Shown here: one piece after another, positions 15,839 through 26,834 of the stretch
Position numbering within the stretch: position 1 is the first letter of the stretch
How the letters are laid out: the number at the start of each line of letters is the position of its first letter
DNA from: Komagataeibacter xylinus
Lineage (GTDB): Bacteria; Pseudomonadota; Alphaproteobacteria; Acetobacterales; Acetobacteraceae
NCBI RefSeq assembly: GCF_004302915.1
Contig: NZ_QQBI01000005.1
Location: 1 to 64,000 of the forward strand
Length of the DNA: 64,000 nucleotides
Reading direction: 5' to 3'
The notes under the pieces: model-generated
Seen by the model: the letters and a program-made list of their open reading frames with translations, nothing else
Databases searched by the model: none
What the model was told of the DNA's origin: nothing
Translations under genes and position numbers: made by a program

Positions 15839-17338
15839 TCAATGTCTTTCAATTCCATCATAAGTCCTGACGTTTTGACTGCCTGCCATATTCTTCAGGG
15901 CCATGTCGATGTCCGCCCAGTTCCCACATTTCGCAGCGGCAGCGACATAGCCATCGGGTCGTATCAGCCAGATACCGTTTTCATCCGGTGGCAGGCATGG
16001 TTCGGGCATCAGCAGGGCTGGATGGCGTGCGATCATGGCCCGCGCTGCAGCGCTGTTCCTGGCCGCAAGCACAAAGCGGGGCGGCATGTTGTCCTGTCCG
16101 GAACATGGCCATGAAACCAGTCGCTGCCCTGGCCCAGGGCCACGCAGCCCCCGGGCTGAACCCATGTTGAGGGGGCTGTCCGGGTAGCCGATCAGGATTC
16201 CGGAAAGCCGATTGGCAATGGCACGACGGACCACCGGAATGCGAAAGCCCTGCTTTACAATGAAGTTGCGCACCCTCTGCGCCAGATGGCTTCTGAGCAG
16301 GACAATTCTGGTCATGCGGCTGGAATCCGACAGGATCTGCCGTGCAACACCGCTGCGTTCGCTACTGTAGCTGTCCAGCAGGCGCGGGCTGGCGTCCTGC
16401 CGCTCGACCAGTGCCAGCTTCCACGCAAGATTGAAGGCATCCTGCATGCCCATGTTCATGCCCTGACCACCGGCAGGGCTATGGATATGGGCCGCATCGC
16501 CAGCCAGGAACACGCGGCCCCTGCGGTAGTCCCTGACCCTGCGTTCATTAACCCCGAAATCCGACAGCCACACCGGATCGGACAGGATGACCCCGCCCGG
16601 TCCGCGCCGGTCAACAAGTGCCTGTATTTCCCCAAGGTCAGGCCTATGCAATGCAACCGGCCCCAGATCGGCGATGATACGGTAATGGCCCCGCGATATT
16701 GGAAAGAACATGACAGCGCCGTCGGGGTGCCAGAAAATTGCCGGTTCGTCGGGCGGGATCGCAAGGCCCGCCACGTGCACGTCAGCAATGACAAAACCCA
16801 TGGGCAGCGTGTCCCCCGCGAATGCCAGGCCCAGCGTGCTGCGCACAAGGGAATGCGCCCCATCGCACCCGATGAGCCACGCTGCTTCCACGGTCTCGAT
16901 CCTGCCGCCCGCATGCCTGAGCGTGCAGGACACACCGTCGTCCCTGCCAGTAAAGTCGGTCAGTTCGGTCCCGCGTTCGACAGTATGGCCAAAAGTCCCG
17001 AGATGGTCTTCCAGTAACCGCTCGGTTTCCGATTGCGCAATCATCAGCAGGTAATTGAAGGATGAGGCGATCGTGCCGAACGGGATCCGGGCCAGTGTCG
17101 TGTTGCCGGCATGAATGCTCACGGCATCCGCACGCAGCCCGGTGGCCATAAACGCATCGGCACAGCCCGCTGCATCAAGCAGTTCCAGTGTCCGGGGCCA
17201 GATGGCCAGGGCGCGGGACTGGGTGGTGCGGGCTGGCAGCCTGTCAATAACCCTGACAGGCGTGCCGTAGCGGGCCAGTTCGGCGGCCATGATCAGGCCG
17301 ACAGGCCCCGCACCGCTAACAAGGACGGGCTTCGACAT
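15839..17338 (-). CDS. FAD-dependent monooxygenase (class A aromatic hydroxylase type)
   Basis: A 499-residue flavoprotein of the p-hydroxybenzoate hydroxylase / pentachlorophenol monooxygenase type, using NAD(P)H and oxygen. The dinucleotide-binding [17 protein letters not shown] lies at the N-terminus. [14 protein letters not shown] is the DG motif, and [19 protein letters not shown] is the GD motif contacting the FAD ribityl chain. [15 protein letters not shown] follows. The ATG at 17338 places the Rossmann motif at residue 9, as is usual. The open frame upstream to 17650 is an artefact. The C-terminal thioredoxin-like tail is weakly matched. The substrate is unknown, and the gene stands alone beside the island. 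Confidence 0.85.
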   Translation of the reverse strand: MSKPVLVSGAGPVGLIMAAELARYGTPVRVIDRLPARTTQSRALAIWPRTLELLDAAGCADAFMATGLRADAVSIHAGNTTLARIPFGTIASSFNYLLMIAQSETERLLEDHLGTFGHTVERGTELTDFTGRDDGVSCTLRHAGGRIETVEAAWLIGCDGAHSLVRSTLGLAFAGDTLPMGFVIADVHVAGLAIPPDEPAIFWHPDGAVMFFPISRGHYRIIADLGPVALHRPDLGEIQALVDRRGPGGVILSDPVWLSDFGVNERRVRDYRRGRVFLAGDAAHIHSPAGGQGMNMGMQDAFNLAWKLALVERQDASPRLLDSYSSERSGVARQILSDSSRMTRIVLLRSHLAQRVRNFIVKQGFRIPVVRRAIANRLSGILIGYPDSPLNMGSARGLRGPGPGQRLVSWPCSGQDNMPPRFVLAARNSAAARAMIARHPALLMPEPCLPPDENGIWLIRPDGYVAAAAKCGNWADIDMALKNMAGSQNVRTYDGIERH

Positions 17339-17567
17339 GGTTTTATCCAAAGGAAAGGACGTGTCAGGCCATATGAACGGATGCCACCACGTTAACGCCG
17401 GACGCAGCCGGACTGTTCCTGCCTGCTCCCGGGCAGGCAGGCGGTTGTGGCACGGAAAAAGGGGCGGCTTTCCCCCCGTTTCCTTAAAAAAACGGCCCAC
17501 CCTGATTGTCGTGGCAGGGTTTCTTGCCGTATCTGCACGCATTGCATGTTCGTTTCCGGAGGGGATG

Positions 17568-18485
17568 ATGACCGGTCCAGCACTATCCGATGCCCAGGGG
17601 TCGTCTCGCGCGCGCCTGATTGATGGCAAGGGTTTCGCCGCCCGCCTCACTCAGGATATCGCAGCCGATGTCAGCGCCTTTTATGAAAAGCACCACGTCA
17701 CCCCCGGCCTCGCCGTGGTGCTGGTGGGCAATGACCCCGCAAGCGAGGTCTATGTGCGTAACAAGGCGCTCCAGACCCACCGCGCGGGCATGCGTTCGTT
17801 CATGCACATGCTGCCCGCCACCACCGCGCAGAACGAACTGCTCAGCCTGATCGCACGGCTCAATGTCGATCCCGAGATCCATGGCATCCTCGTGCAGCTG
17901 CCCCTGCCTGCGGGGCTCGACCCCGTGGCCGTGACCAACGCCATCGCGCCCGAAAAGGACGTGGACGGGCTGGGCGTGGTCAATGCTGGCCGGCTGGCGC
18001 TGGGGCTGCCAGGCATCGTGCCGTGCACGCCGCTGGGCTGCCTGCTACTGCTGCGCCATTACGTGGGCGACATGCGTGGCAAGGATGCGCTGGTAATTGG
18101 TGCCTCGAACCTCGTTGGCCGCCCCATGGCCGAACTGCTGCTGCAGGAGGGCTGCACCGTTACCGTGGCGCATGTCGACACGCGCGATACGGCGGCCCTG
18201 GCCCGTCAGGCCGATATCGTGGTGGTGGCGACCGGCGTGCGCGAACTGGTGCGCGGCGACTGGATCAAGCCCGGTGCCACGGTGATTGATGTCGGCATTT
18301 CGCGCGTTACGCTGCCTTCGGGCAAGACGCGGCTGGTGGGCGACGTGAAGTTTGACGAGGCCGTTGAGCGCGCTGGCCTGATTACGCCCGTGCCCGGCGG
18401 CGTGGGGCCAATGACCATTGCCTGCCTGCTGCGCAACACCCTTGATGCGGCCCGCCAGATCGTGACGGGGCAGGCACGCTCATGA
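17568..18485 (+). CDS. folD: Methylenetetrahydrofolate dehydrogenase / methenyltetrahydrofolate cyclohydrolase
   Basis: FolD interconverts 5,10-methylene-, methenyl- and 10-formyl-tetrahydrofolate with NADP. Seen: [15 protein letters not shown] with the catalytic Lys region, [37 protein letters not shown], the NADP-binding [16 protein letters not shown], and VGDVKFDE followed by [19 protein letters not shown]. The ATG at 17568 lies five bases after GGAGG, and an adjacent ATG at 17565 is possible. The product is 305 residues. Its TGA overlaps the ATG of the MetF-like gene, forming a one-carbon operon. Confidence 0.94.
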   Translation: MTGPALSDAQGSSRARLIDGKGFAARLTQDIAADVSAFYEKHHVTPGLAVVLVGNDPASEVYVRNKALQTHRAGMRSFMHMLPATTAQNELLSLIARLNVDPEIHGILVQLPLPAGLDPVAVTNAIAPEKDVDGLGVVNAGRLALGLPGIVPCTPLGCLLLLRHYVGDMRGKDALVIGASNLVGRPMAELLLQEGCTVTVAHVDTRDTAALARQADIVVVATGVRELVRGDWIKPGATVIDVGISRVTLPSGKTRLVGDVKFDEAVERAGLITPVPGGVGPMTIACLLRNTLDAARQIVTGQARS

Positions 18486-19234
18486 CCCTGACCTCCGTTG
18501 AACTGATCCCGCGGGATGCGGAAACCCTGCTGCGTGACGCCAATGAAGTCGCCCGGCTGTTCCCCGATGCGGGGATGATCAATATCCCCGACCTGCTGCG
18601 CTTTCCGCTGCGCAGCTGGGAGGCGGCGCGGCTGGTGCGCCCGGTTTTCGCGCGCGTGGTGCCGCATATCCGCGCCATTGACATTGCGCCTGACGCGCCC
18701 CTGCCGGGCGCGGATGATCCGGGCCTGCGCGAGGTGCTGGTGGTCAAGGGCGACCCGCCATCGGACCTGCGCCACCGCACCTACCCCAACAGCAGCGAGA
18801 GCGTGATCGCGCGTTATCGCCGCGAGGCGCCGCATCTGGATGTCTATGCCGCGTTCGACCCGTATCGCCGCGCACCGTATCTGGAAATGGAAGCCATCGC
18901 GCGCAAGAAGGAAGCCGGTGCCATCGGCTTCTTCACCCAGCCCATATTCGACCTGCCCATGCTGGATCTGTGCATGAACTGGCTGCATGGGGAAAATGTG
19001 TTCTGGGGCATCTCGCCCGTGGTAGGGCCAAAATCGCGCTCATATTGGGAGACGACGAACCACGTCATCTTCCCCCACGGGTTTGAGCCAACATTCGAGG
19101 CCAATATCACCTTTGCCCGGCAGATGATGGAGGTCGTGGCCCGCGCGGGCGGCAACACCTACCTCATGCCGCTGCGCGTCAACCTTGAGCGCTACCTGAC
19201 GCCGCTGCGGCGTGATCAGGGCGTTTCAGACTAG
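18482..19234 (+). CDS. MetF-like methylenetetrahydrofolate reductase family protein
   Basis: A 250-residue protein of the methylenetetrahydrofolate reductase fold, shorter than classic MetF (about 290). Recognisable pieces are [26 protein letters not shown], the YRREAP...YAAFDPYR segment, and [16 protein letters not shown], which matches the family's G(A)xxxxTQ(P)xF strand. VFWGISPVV occupies the position of the usual GI.P. The start overlaps the folD stop (ATGA). This supports a role in folate one-carbon transfer, probably reduction to methyl-THF for methionine synthesis. Whether it has full MetF activity is uncertain. Confidence 0.75.
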   Translation: MTLTSVELIPRDAETLLRDANEVARLFPDAGMINIPDLLRFPLRSWEAARLVRPVFARVVPHIRAIDIAPDAPLPGADDPGLREVLVVKGDPPSDLRHRTYPNSSESVIARYRREAPHLDVYAAFDPYRRAPYLEMEAIARKKEAGAIGFFTQPIFDLPMLDLCMNWLHGENVFWGISPVVGPKSRSYWETTNHVIFPHGFEPTFEANITFARQMMEVVARAGGNTYLMPLRVNLERYLTPLRRDQGVSD

Positions 19235-19250
19235 AATATTGATAAAAGGA

Positions 19251-19332
19251 AAAAGTTCTTGGTGAAGCTTTTTTCAAAAAACTCCGAAGAACGCCGCCTT
19301 CTTGGAAAAAAGGCGGCACCCAAAAACTTTTT
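19251..19332 (-). repeat. Double-hairpin intergenic repeat, copy 7
   Basis: Reverse orientation: AAAAGTTCTTGGTGAAGC, a GAAGCTT-type stem, ACGCCGCC, then the GC stem ending GGCGGCACC and CAAAAACTTTTT. Upstream ATTGATAAAAGG resembles the MITE arm. It sits between the convergent ends of the MetF-like and Nudix genes and probably terminates both. Confidence 0.78.
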
Positions 19333-19355
19333 CAGGGTTCACGCCACCCAGGTGT

Positions 19356-19931
19356 TCAGATCCAGCCACGCGCCCGGATCAGGCCAAATGCCGCAATCGT
19401 GACCATGCAGGTGATCCGCCCGTCCAGGATCATCGCCTCCATCTCGGACAGGGGAACGGTGTGGCAGGTAATGTCCTCCTCCGTTTCCTCGCGCTGGTGG
19501 CTGCCCTGCGTCAGCCCGGTGGCCAGGAAGGCGCGGCCCTTCTGGGTGGTGTAGCCAGCGCCCTGGTACAGCAGCCCCGCATCGCGCATCTCGGCGGCCA
19601 TGAGGCCGGTTTCCTCGCGGAGTTCGCCACGCGCCACCTCATCGGGTGTTGCGTCGGGGCGGTTTTCCCACATGCCCATGGGCAGTTCCCACATCCGCTT
19701 TTGTATGGGATAGCGGTATTGGCGGATCAGGGTGACGCGGGGGCCCTCGGGGCTTTCCCACAAGGGCAGGATCACGACAAAATCACCGCGCTCCACCACG
19801 CCATACAGCCCCTCGCGGCCATTGGGGCGCAGGATGATGTCCTCGCGCACGCGGGTCCAGGGGTTTTCGTAGGCCGTGCGGGTGGAAAGCGTGGTGTAGC
19901 CGCCTGCATCGGGGGTGGGGCGTTGCGTCAT
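19356..19931 (-). CDS. Nudix hydrolase (ADP-ribose pyrophosphatase-like)
   Basis: A 191-residue Nudix enzyme that hydrolyses a nucleoside diphosphate linked to another moiety. The Nudix helix is PMGMWENRPDATPDEVARGE then LREETGL, with the catalytic/metal REEXG core present. Upstream VTLIRQYRYPIQKRMWELPMG is typical of ADP-ribose or GDP-sugar pyrophosphatases (NudF/NudK group). The ATG at 19931 is preceded by AAGGAGACAGG, an excellent site. The longer frame to 20036 has no such support. The substrate cannot be fixed. Confidence 0.85.
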   Translation of the reverse strand: MTQRPTPDAGGYTTLSTRTAYENPWTRVREDIILRPNGREGLYGVVERGDFVVILPLWESPEGPRVTLIRQYRYPIQKRMWELPMGMWENRPDATPDEVARGELREETGLMAAEMRDAGLLYQGAGYTTQKGRAFLATGLTQGSHQREETEEDITCHTVPLSEMEAMILDGRITCMVTIAAFGLIRARGWI

Positions 19932-20143
19932 GAAACCTGTCTCCTTCGTGGCCTGTTGAGGCATGTCCATGCATCCTGCACGGGGCTGTGGTGCGGGAAC
20001 GAATGGTTGCGGGTTGGTTTTTTCAGTTTTTTCCATAAGCCGTATCCGGCGTTGTGCCCAAGCTCTTTTGCGGCGCGAAAAATCAGGGTTGTCATGCGCG
20101 CTGGTGCGGCGCGTTCGTTTTCTATGGGGAGTGCAGGCATATC

Positions 20144-21337
20144 ATGACCGGGCCGCAGGCATCATCGGCGTCACCGACACGGCGGATACTGCCCGTCGTG
20201 CTGTTCAATCTGCTATGTTACATCGATATCGGCCTGCCGATGGCGGTTATTCCGGTTTTTGTGCACCAGGTGCTGGGCTACAACACCGTGCTGGCGGGGA
20301 TGGCGGTCTCGGTGCAGTATCTCGCAACCTTCGCCTCGCGCGCGGGCGCGGGGCGGCAGGCCGACCGGCGCGGCGCCAAGCCCACGGTCATCGTGGGGCT
20401 GGCCATGTGCACGCTCTCGGGGCTGATGCTGCTGGCCTCGGGCGTGCTGCTGCATTTTGCGGTCCTGTCGGTGGGGCTGCTGATCCTGAGCCGCGTGCTG
20501 CTGGGCATTGGCGAAAGCTGGACGGCGACGGGCGCCATCATGTGGAATATCGGCCGCGTGGGCGCAGGACGCACCGCGCAGGTGATCTCGTGGAATGGCG
20601 TGACCTCTTATGGCGGCATCGCCCTTGGTGCGCCGATCGGGCAGATCCTGTCCGGCCTGCCCATGCCCTATGGGGGGCTGACGCTGGTGGGCGCGCTCTC
20701 GGCTGGGCTGACGCTGTTCGGTTTCGTGCTGGCGCGCCAGTATGCGCCGGTGCCGCCCGTGCCTGCCAAGGCGCCGCCCATGCCCTTCGGGCAGGTGTTC
20801 ATGCGCGTGCTGCCCCATGGCATGGTGCTGGCCTGCGGGTCGGTGGGATTTGGCACCATTTCCGCCTGCCTGGCGCTGTTCTATGCCCATAATAACTGGA
20901 ATGGCGCCGCCGTGGCGCTGGCCGGTTTCGGCCTGACCTTCGTGATGATGCGCTTTTTGTTCGCCCGCCAGATCGACCGCCGGGGCGGGTTGCAGGTCAC
21001 CCTCATCTCCCTGCTGGTGGAAACGCTGGGCCTGGGCGTGCTGTGGCAGTGCTCGAGCGTGGAAGGCGCAGCCCTTGGGGCGGCACTGACCGGGGCCGGG
21101 TTCTCGCTGGTGTTTCCCGCCATGGGGGTGCTGGCCGTGGGCCGCGTGGGGGCGGAGAACCGGGGGGCGGCGCTGGGCGCTTTTTCCGTGTTTCTCGATA
21201 TTGCCGTGGGGCTGTCCGGCCCGCTGCTGGGGCTGGTGATCCAGACAATGGGCTACGGGGCGCTGTTTCTGGTCTCGGCCCTGTTTACGCTGGCAGGCGT
21301 GGGTGTCACCATGGCATTGAAATTCCTGCCGCGCTGA
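20144..21337 (+). CDS. MFS transporter (YhhS/AraJ-like efflux permease)
   Basis: A 397-residue inner-membrane carrier with 12 expected spans. LPVVLFNLLCYIDIGLPMAV is TM1. VLAGMAVSVQYLATFASRAGAGRQADRRGAK holds a form of the MFS motif A loop between TM2 and TM3, with GRQADRRG. RVLLGIGESWTATGA is typical of the YhhS/arabinose-efflux branch. A second half begins at about MPFGQVFMRVLPHG. The ATG at 20144 fits this branch. It is divergent from the Nudix gene. The substrate is unknown, with efflux of a small metabolite or sugar inferred from the family. Confidence 0.85.
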   Translation: MTGPQASSASPTRRILPVVLFNLLCYIDIGLPMAVIPVFVHQVLGYNTVLAGMAVSVQYLATFASRAGAGRQADRRGAKPTVIVGLAMCTLSGLMLLASGVLLHFAVLSVGLLILSRVLLGIGESWTATGAIMWNIGRVGAGRTAQVISWNGVTSYGGIALGAPIGQILSGLPMPYGGLTLVGALSAGLTLFGFVLARQYAPVPPVPAKAPPMPFGQVFMRVLPHGMVLACGSVGFGTISACLALFYAHNNWNGAAVALAGFGLTFVMMRFLFARQIDRRGGLQVTLISLLVETLGLGVLWQCSSVEGAALGAALTGAGFSLVFPAMGVLAVGRVGAENRGAALGAFSVFLDIAVGLSGPLLGLVIQTMGYGALFLVSALFTLAGVGVTMALKFLPR

Positions 21338-21383
21338 AGGGTGCGTGGCGCATGACCAACCTTGCGGGAGCTGAGCTGGATAG

Positions 21384-21968
21384 ATGCAGATTTCATCTGT
21401 AGCGGTTTTTTGTGGATCACGTTTCGGCTCAAGGCCGGAATATGCAGCCCAGTCGCGCGCACTGGGCACGGCGCTGGGGCAGGCGGGGCTGCGGCTGGTC
21501 TATGGGGGCGGGCATGTCGGCCTCATGGGCACGGTGGCCGACGCCACGCTGGCGGCAGGGGGCACCGTGACGGGCGTGATCCCGCGCTTCCTGCATTCAC
21601 GCGAGATCATGCATGAAGGTGTGACCGACCTGACCGTGACCGACAGCATGCATGACCGCAAGGCGCGCATGTTTGCCTGCTCGGATGCCTTTGTGGTCAT
21701 GCCCGGCGGCCTGGGCACGTTTGACGAGACGATCGAGATCATGACATGGCGGCAGCTGCGCCAGCATGACAAGCCGATCTATATCGTCAACATCGCAGGC
21801 TGGGCCGACCCGCTGCTGGCCATGATCGATGCCTGTATCGAGGATGGATTCGCCTCCCCCAGCGCACGTGACCTGTTTGCGGTGGTGCCGGATGTGGCCA
21901 CCCTCATGGCCGTCCTGGCAACCCTTCCGGCACCCTCCGGCGCGCGCGATGCGGTGGCAACGCTGTAA
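21384..21968 (+). CDS. LOG-family protein (TIGR00730), nucleotide 5'-monophosphate phosphoribohydrolase
   Basis: A 194-residue Rossmann-like protein of the LOG family, which releases nucleobase from cytokinin or purine ribotides and is often misnamed lysine decarboxylase. Motifs: AVFCGSRFGSRPEY, LVYGGGHVGLMG, GVIPRFL, MHDRKARM and the signature MPGGLGTFDETIEI (about residue 104-117). It starts 46 bases after the MFS gene on the same strand and may be co-transcribed with it. tRNA-Pro follows 56 bases later. Confidence 0.9.
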   Translation: MQISSVAVFCGSRFGSRPEYAAQSRALGTALGQAGLRLVYGGGHVGLMGTVADATLAAGGTVTGVIPRFLHSREIMHEGVTDLTVTDSMHDRKARMFACSDAFVVMPGGLGTFDETIEIMTWRQLRQHDKPIYIVNIAGWADPLLAMIDACIEDGFASPSARDLFAVVPDVATLMAVLATLPAPSGARDAVATL

Positions 21969-22024
21969 AACTTTTCATCTATCCCCTTGCGCAAAAGGGA
22001 GCAGGCTAGTATAGCCGCGTGCAA

Positions 22025-22101
22025 CGGAGTGTAGCTCAGCCTGGTAGAGCACTGTGTTCGGGACGCAGGGGCCGGAGGTTCGAATCCTCTCACTCCGACC
22101 A
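22025..22101 (+). tRNA. tRNA-Pro (anticodon CGG)
   Basis: The 77-base cloverleaf folds fully. The acceptor stem is CGGAGTG/CACTCCG, the D-arm is GCTC...GAGC, and the anticodon stem CTGTG/CGCAG carries the loop TTCGGGA, giving anticodon CGG. The T-arm is GGAGG-TTCGAAT-CCTCT, and the CCA is encoded. The C1-G72 first pair and G-rich anticodon loop are typical of bacterial proline tRNAs. Confidence 0.95.
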
Positions 22102-22107
22102 GATTTG

Positions 22108-22141
22108 CAGGCCGATTGCCCTTGGGCGGTCGGCCTGTTTT
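22108..22141 (+). terminator. Terminator after tRNA-Pro
   Basis: A 14-base stem (CAGGCCGATTGCCC with GGGCGGTCGGCCTG, two G-U pairs), a two-base loop and TTTT begin six bases after the tRNA's CCA end. Confidence 0.8.
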
Positions 22142-22160
22142 CGTATCTGCCTGAATGACA

Positions 22161-22243
22161 GAAGTTTTGGGGGTGCCGTCTTTTTTCAAAAAGGCGGCGT
22201 TCTTTTCGAAGCTTTTCGGAAAAAAAGCTTCACCAGAAACGTC
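22161..22243 (+). repeat. Double-hairpin intergenic repeat, copy 8
   Basis: GAAGTTTTGGGGGTGCCGTC, a GC stem (one mismatch, GCCGTC/GGCGGC), CGAAGCTTTTCGGAAAAAAAGCTTC, ACCAGAAACGTCTTT. It lies between the tRNA-Pro terminator and the trehalase terminator, in the tail-to-tail gap. Confidence 0.78.
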
Positions 22244-22258
22244 TTTGTGGCTTCCATT

Positions 22259-22290
22259 AAAAAAGGGGGAGACCTGCAGGTCTCCCCCTG
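22259..22290 (-). terminator. Terminator of the trehalase gene
   Basis: A perfect 24-base palindrome (arms GGGGGAGACCTG / CAGGTCTCCCCC, 22265-22288). It is followed, on the minus strand, by six T residues. It starts eight bases after the trehalase stop. The T-rich other side would make it work in both directions. Confidence 0.85.
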
Positions 22291-22296
22291 TGTTTT

Positions 22297-24969
22297 TTAC
22301 GGCTGGGCCGGTTGTGGCGGCGTGGCCGGGCTTGCGGGGGCTGCCTGCTGGCTGGCTGGGGCTGTCGCATCGCTGGCAGGCGCATTAGCCGGTGCTGGCT
22401 GGGCTGCGGGCGGCGTAGTGGGTTCAGGCGCCGTGGACGGCGCGGGCGGGCTGGCCGCAGGAGTGGAAGCGCTGGTCGCGTCCGGCGCGGCAGGCGTTGC
22501 GGGCGCGCTTGCGGCAGGCTGTGCAGCCGGCGCCGTAGGTGTCGCAATTTCCGCCGGGGTGGCGCTTGGCGCGGGTGCTTCGGCAGGCGGCGTGGCTGGT
22601 GCCGTCGCCTGCGCGGGCGCTGGGGCGGGCGGCACTTCAGTGGCTGCGGTCGGCGCGCTGGCGCCCACGCTCGAAACCTGTGGCAGCGTGGGGGTGGGAG
22701 CCACTGGGCGCGGGGTCAGGGTAACGGTGGGCTGGGTGTAGCGGTTCAGCGCATCGGCGTCACTCTGCACGCCATAGGCGTTCATGGGCGGCAGGGGCTG
22801 GGGCGAGGGCTGATCCGCCGCCGGGTTGCGGTCAAGCACCACGCGGGTGTTCTGCGGGTAACGGTTCATCAGGCCAAGCAGCGTGCCGTTGGTCCAGCCA
22901 AAGCCGATCTGCATCGGGTATTCGCCGCCACCTTTGCCGCCCTTGGGGCTGATATAGGGATTGACCACGTCATATTTTTCCAGAAGCACGCCCGATTTCT
23001 CGTAGGTGCCGATCACGCGGCCCATCCAGCGGGCCGCGATGTCGCTGGCAAGCTGGTCATAGCCATACTGGTTGAAGCCCTTGACCGCCATCCACTGCAA
23101 CGGGGCCCAGCCATTGGGGGCATCCCACTGCTGGCCGCTATTGGTACGCTCGGTGGCGATCAGGCCGCCAACCTTGAGCAGGTTCTTGCGCACGGTTTCC
23201 GATACGGCCTTGGCCTGCTCGGGCGTTGCCATCTGCAAAAACAGCGGCACGACGGTGGCACCTGACAGGATGGAGGTCGACTCGCCCTTTTTCCAGTCAT
23301 AATCGATATAGGCCGCGCGCCGCTCATCCCACAGGATGCGCTGTGCGGCACTGATGCGCTCTTCGGCCAGGTGCGCGTAACGGGCCGCTTCCTCCTTGTT
23401 GCCCTTCAGGTCATAGGCGTGGGCCAGCGTCTGCTGCAGGTGCGGGATGAGGAAGTTGAGCTCCACGGTCAGCAGTTCCGTGGTGTGGATGGTGGAGAGC
23501 GTATGCCCGTCCGCCAGCCAGCGCGAGCTGAAGTCCCATCCCGTCTCGGAGCCTGCGCGCAGGTCGCGGTACACCTCGTTCTTGGGGCGACCGGACTCGG
23601 CAGCCGTGGCGATGTCCTGCGGGTAGCTTTCATCACGCGGGGTGTCGCGGTCATCCCAGTGGCGGTTCATGATCGTGCCATCGGGCAGGCGCACCACGTG
23701 GCGGTAGGCGCCGCCGGGGGCGACCGAATCCTGCCCGTCCATCCAGTAGTCATATTCCGCCTGCAGTTCGGGCAGGAAGGTGGTGTAGGCCACCTGCCCG
23801 TCATGCATGGCCAGCAGGTCGACCATCAGCGAGAAGAACGGCGCCTGCGAGCGGCTGAGGTAATAGGTGCGGCTGCCGTTGGGAATATGGCCGTATCGGT
23901 CGATCATCGAGGCCATGTCGCGCACCATGTCGCGCATGAGGTCGATCTTCTGGTTTTCATACAGGCCGATCATGGTGAAGTAGCTGTCCCAGTAATACAG
24001 TTCACTGAAACGGCCACCGGGCACCACATAGGTGAAAGGCAGGGGCAGCTGCGAGGAATAGGCCACCTGCGTATCAGGCGGGCGGCTGAGCACTTCCCAC
24101 ATGCCCACGATGTAGTCGCGCACGTTTTCATCAGGCGTGCGCTGGTAGGAGACGGTCTTGCGCTCGGGCAGGGTAAAGTGCTGGGCCACGAAATCCTTGA
24201 GCGAGAAATCGGGGCGCTGGCGGGCCAGGTTGTACTGCGCCATGAGGTCGGCGGGCGCTTCATCGGGTATGGCGTCGGCCGCGGTCTTGGCATCGGTGTA
24301 GATATGCGCCTCGCCAATGGCCTGGAACAGGCCGTCAAGCGCGATCGAGGGCGGGCGCAGGTCCTGTGCCAGGGCCGCAGGCGCTGCGGCATCGGACAGC
24401 AGGGCATCGGCGGGCGGGACCGGGCTGCTGCCACTCGATGCCGGGCCATCCTTGTGCATGGTCTGCCCGGGCTGGGTGCCCGGCGGGGTGGCATCGGCAT
24501 GGTCGGCGCTGCCCGTGCCCGGGCCCGTGCCCGGCGTGGCCGTGGGCGGGCTGGCCGGGGGAGCGCCCGCCTGCGGTGCGGCGGGTGTGGGCACGGGGGG
24601 CGTGGCAGTACCCGGCGTGGCCTGCGGCGGCGTGGGGCTTACGGATGGCGTGGTGGCGGCTGGTGCAGGTGGCATGCTTCCGCTCCCCGAAAGCGGTTCG
24701 GGCGTTGGCACCGAATAGGTCTGCTCCGCTGCTGCGTCCGGGCTTGCAGCGGCGGCAGGGGCTGACGGTGCCGCTGCTGTCCGTTCCGTGCCGGTGGGCG
24801 CGGACGGGATGGCAGCGGGGGTCTGGGCGCCAGGCGTGGCCTGTGTGGACTCAGGCGCTGTCTGGGCCAGGGCGGGCGCACCCGCGTAAAGAAGGCTGGC
24901 CAGCACGAGCCCGGCCTGACGGGGCGCGGACCGGGACAGGTTTGAACCGCACAGGAGTAAAACTTTCAC
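22297..24969 (-). CDS. treA: Periplasmic trehalase (GH37) with long Ala/Pro extensions at both ends
   Basis: The enzyme hydrolyses trehalose to two glucose. Trehalase signature 1 is present (PGGRFSELYYWDSYFTMIGL), as is signature 2 (QWDAPNGWAPLQWMA). The catalytic Asp region is GSETGWDFSSRW, and the Glu region LLEKYDVVNP matches the E. coli TreA acid/base. A signal peptide (LVLASLLYAGAPALAQ) implies export. Unusual features are about 170 residues of Ala/Pro/Thr-rich sequence before the catalytic domain and about 140 more after it, which make the protein 890 residues against about 560 for TreA. The start is GTG at 24969, with a GGAG box. Earlier frame codons are unlikely. Confidence 0.87.
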   Translation of the reverse strand: MKVLLLCGSNLSRSAPRQAGLVLASLLYAGAPALAQTAPESTQATPGAQTPAAIPSAPTGTERTAAAPSAPAAAASPDAAAEQTYSVPTPEPLSGSGSMPPAPAATTPSVSPTPPQATPGTATPPVPTPAAPQAGAPPASPPTATPGTGPGTGSADHADATPPGTQPGQTMHKDGPASSGSSPVPPADALLSDAAAPAALAQDLRPPSIALDGLFQAIGEAHIYTDAKTAADAIPDEAPADLMAQYNLARQRPDFSLKDFVAQHFTLPERKTVSYQRTPDENVRDYIVGMWEVLSRPPDTQVAYSSQLPLPFTYVVPGGRFSELYYWDSYFTMIGLYENQKIDLMRDMVRDMASMIDRYGHIPNGSRTYYLSRSQAPFFSLMVDLLAMHDGQVAYTTFLPELQAEYDYWMDGQDSVAPGGAYRHVVRLPDGTIMNRHWDDRDTPRDESYPQDIATAAESGRPKNEVYRDLRAGSETGWDFSSRWLADGHTLSTIHTTELLTVELNFLIPHLQQTLAHAYDLKGNKEEAARYAHLAEERISAAQRILWDERRAAYIDYDWKKGESTSILSGATVVPLFLQMATPEQAKAVSETVRKNLLKVGGLIATERTNSGQQWDAPNGWAPLQWMAVKGFNQYGYDQLASDIAARWMGRVIGTYEKSGVLLEKYDVVNPYISPKGGKGGGEYPMQIGFGWTNGTLLGLMNRYPQNTRVVLDRNPAADQPSPQPLPPMNAYGVQSDADALNRYTQPTVTLTPRPVAPTPTLPQVSSVGASAPTAATEVPPAPAPAQATAPATPPAEAPAPSATPAEIATPTAPAAQPAASAPATPAAPDATSASTPAASPPAPSTAPEPTTPPAAQPAPANAPASDATAPASQQAAPASPATPPQPAQP

Positions 24970-25214
24970 GAGACGCCAATTCTCCAGATAATAAAAAGAT
25001 AAATATGATCCGTGCACCATGCCCTGCCTTGCCTGCCTACCACAAAGGGAAACCATGCAGATGAAGGGAAGTTCATTTTCAGGCATGGTGGCTGTCATGA
25101 ACATGTCCCTGCTTTTCCATAGGGTACAAATCCGGCTATGCTATGTGCCCTCCCGGCCTGCGCGGCCTGAGCGTTCGTGTTTTTCCTGTTCCGCCAAACC
25201 GGAGTCGTCCTTTC

Positions 25215-26675
<1,461 letters not shown>

Positions 26676-26834
26676 TGATGGGCGGGCCGGGGATCATGCT
26701 GCCAGCATGCTCCCGACCCTGCACACTGGCCGCGCACACGTCAACCTGGCAGTAAATGATCGTGCCCTTAACGCCTGTATGTGCTTGACCCCACACGGCA
26801 GGGGCATGACCTATTGATTCATGACCCCTGTTGT

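Noticed and set aside
20213-21469. 418-codon minus-strand frame over the MFS and LOG genes
   Set aside because: It is rich in His, Gln and Arg, as expected for the complement of a GC-rich membrane gene. The plus-strand product has clear transporter motifs.
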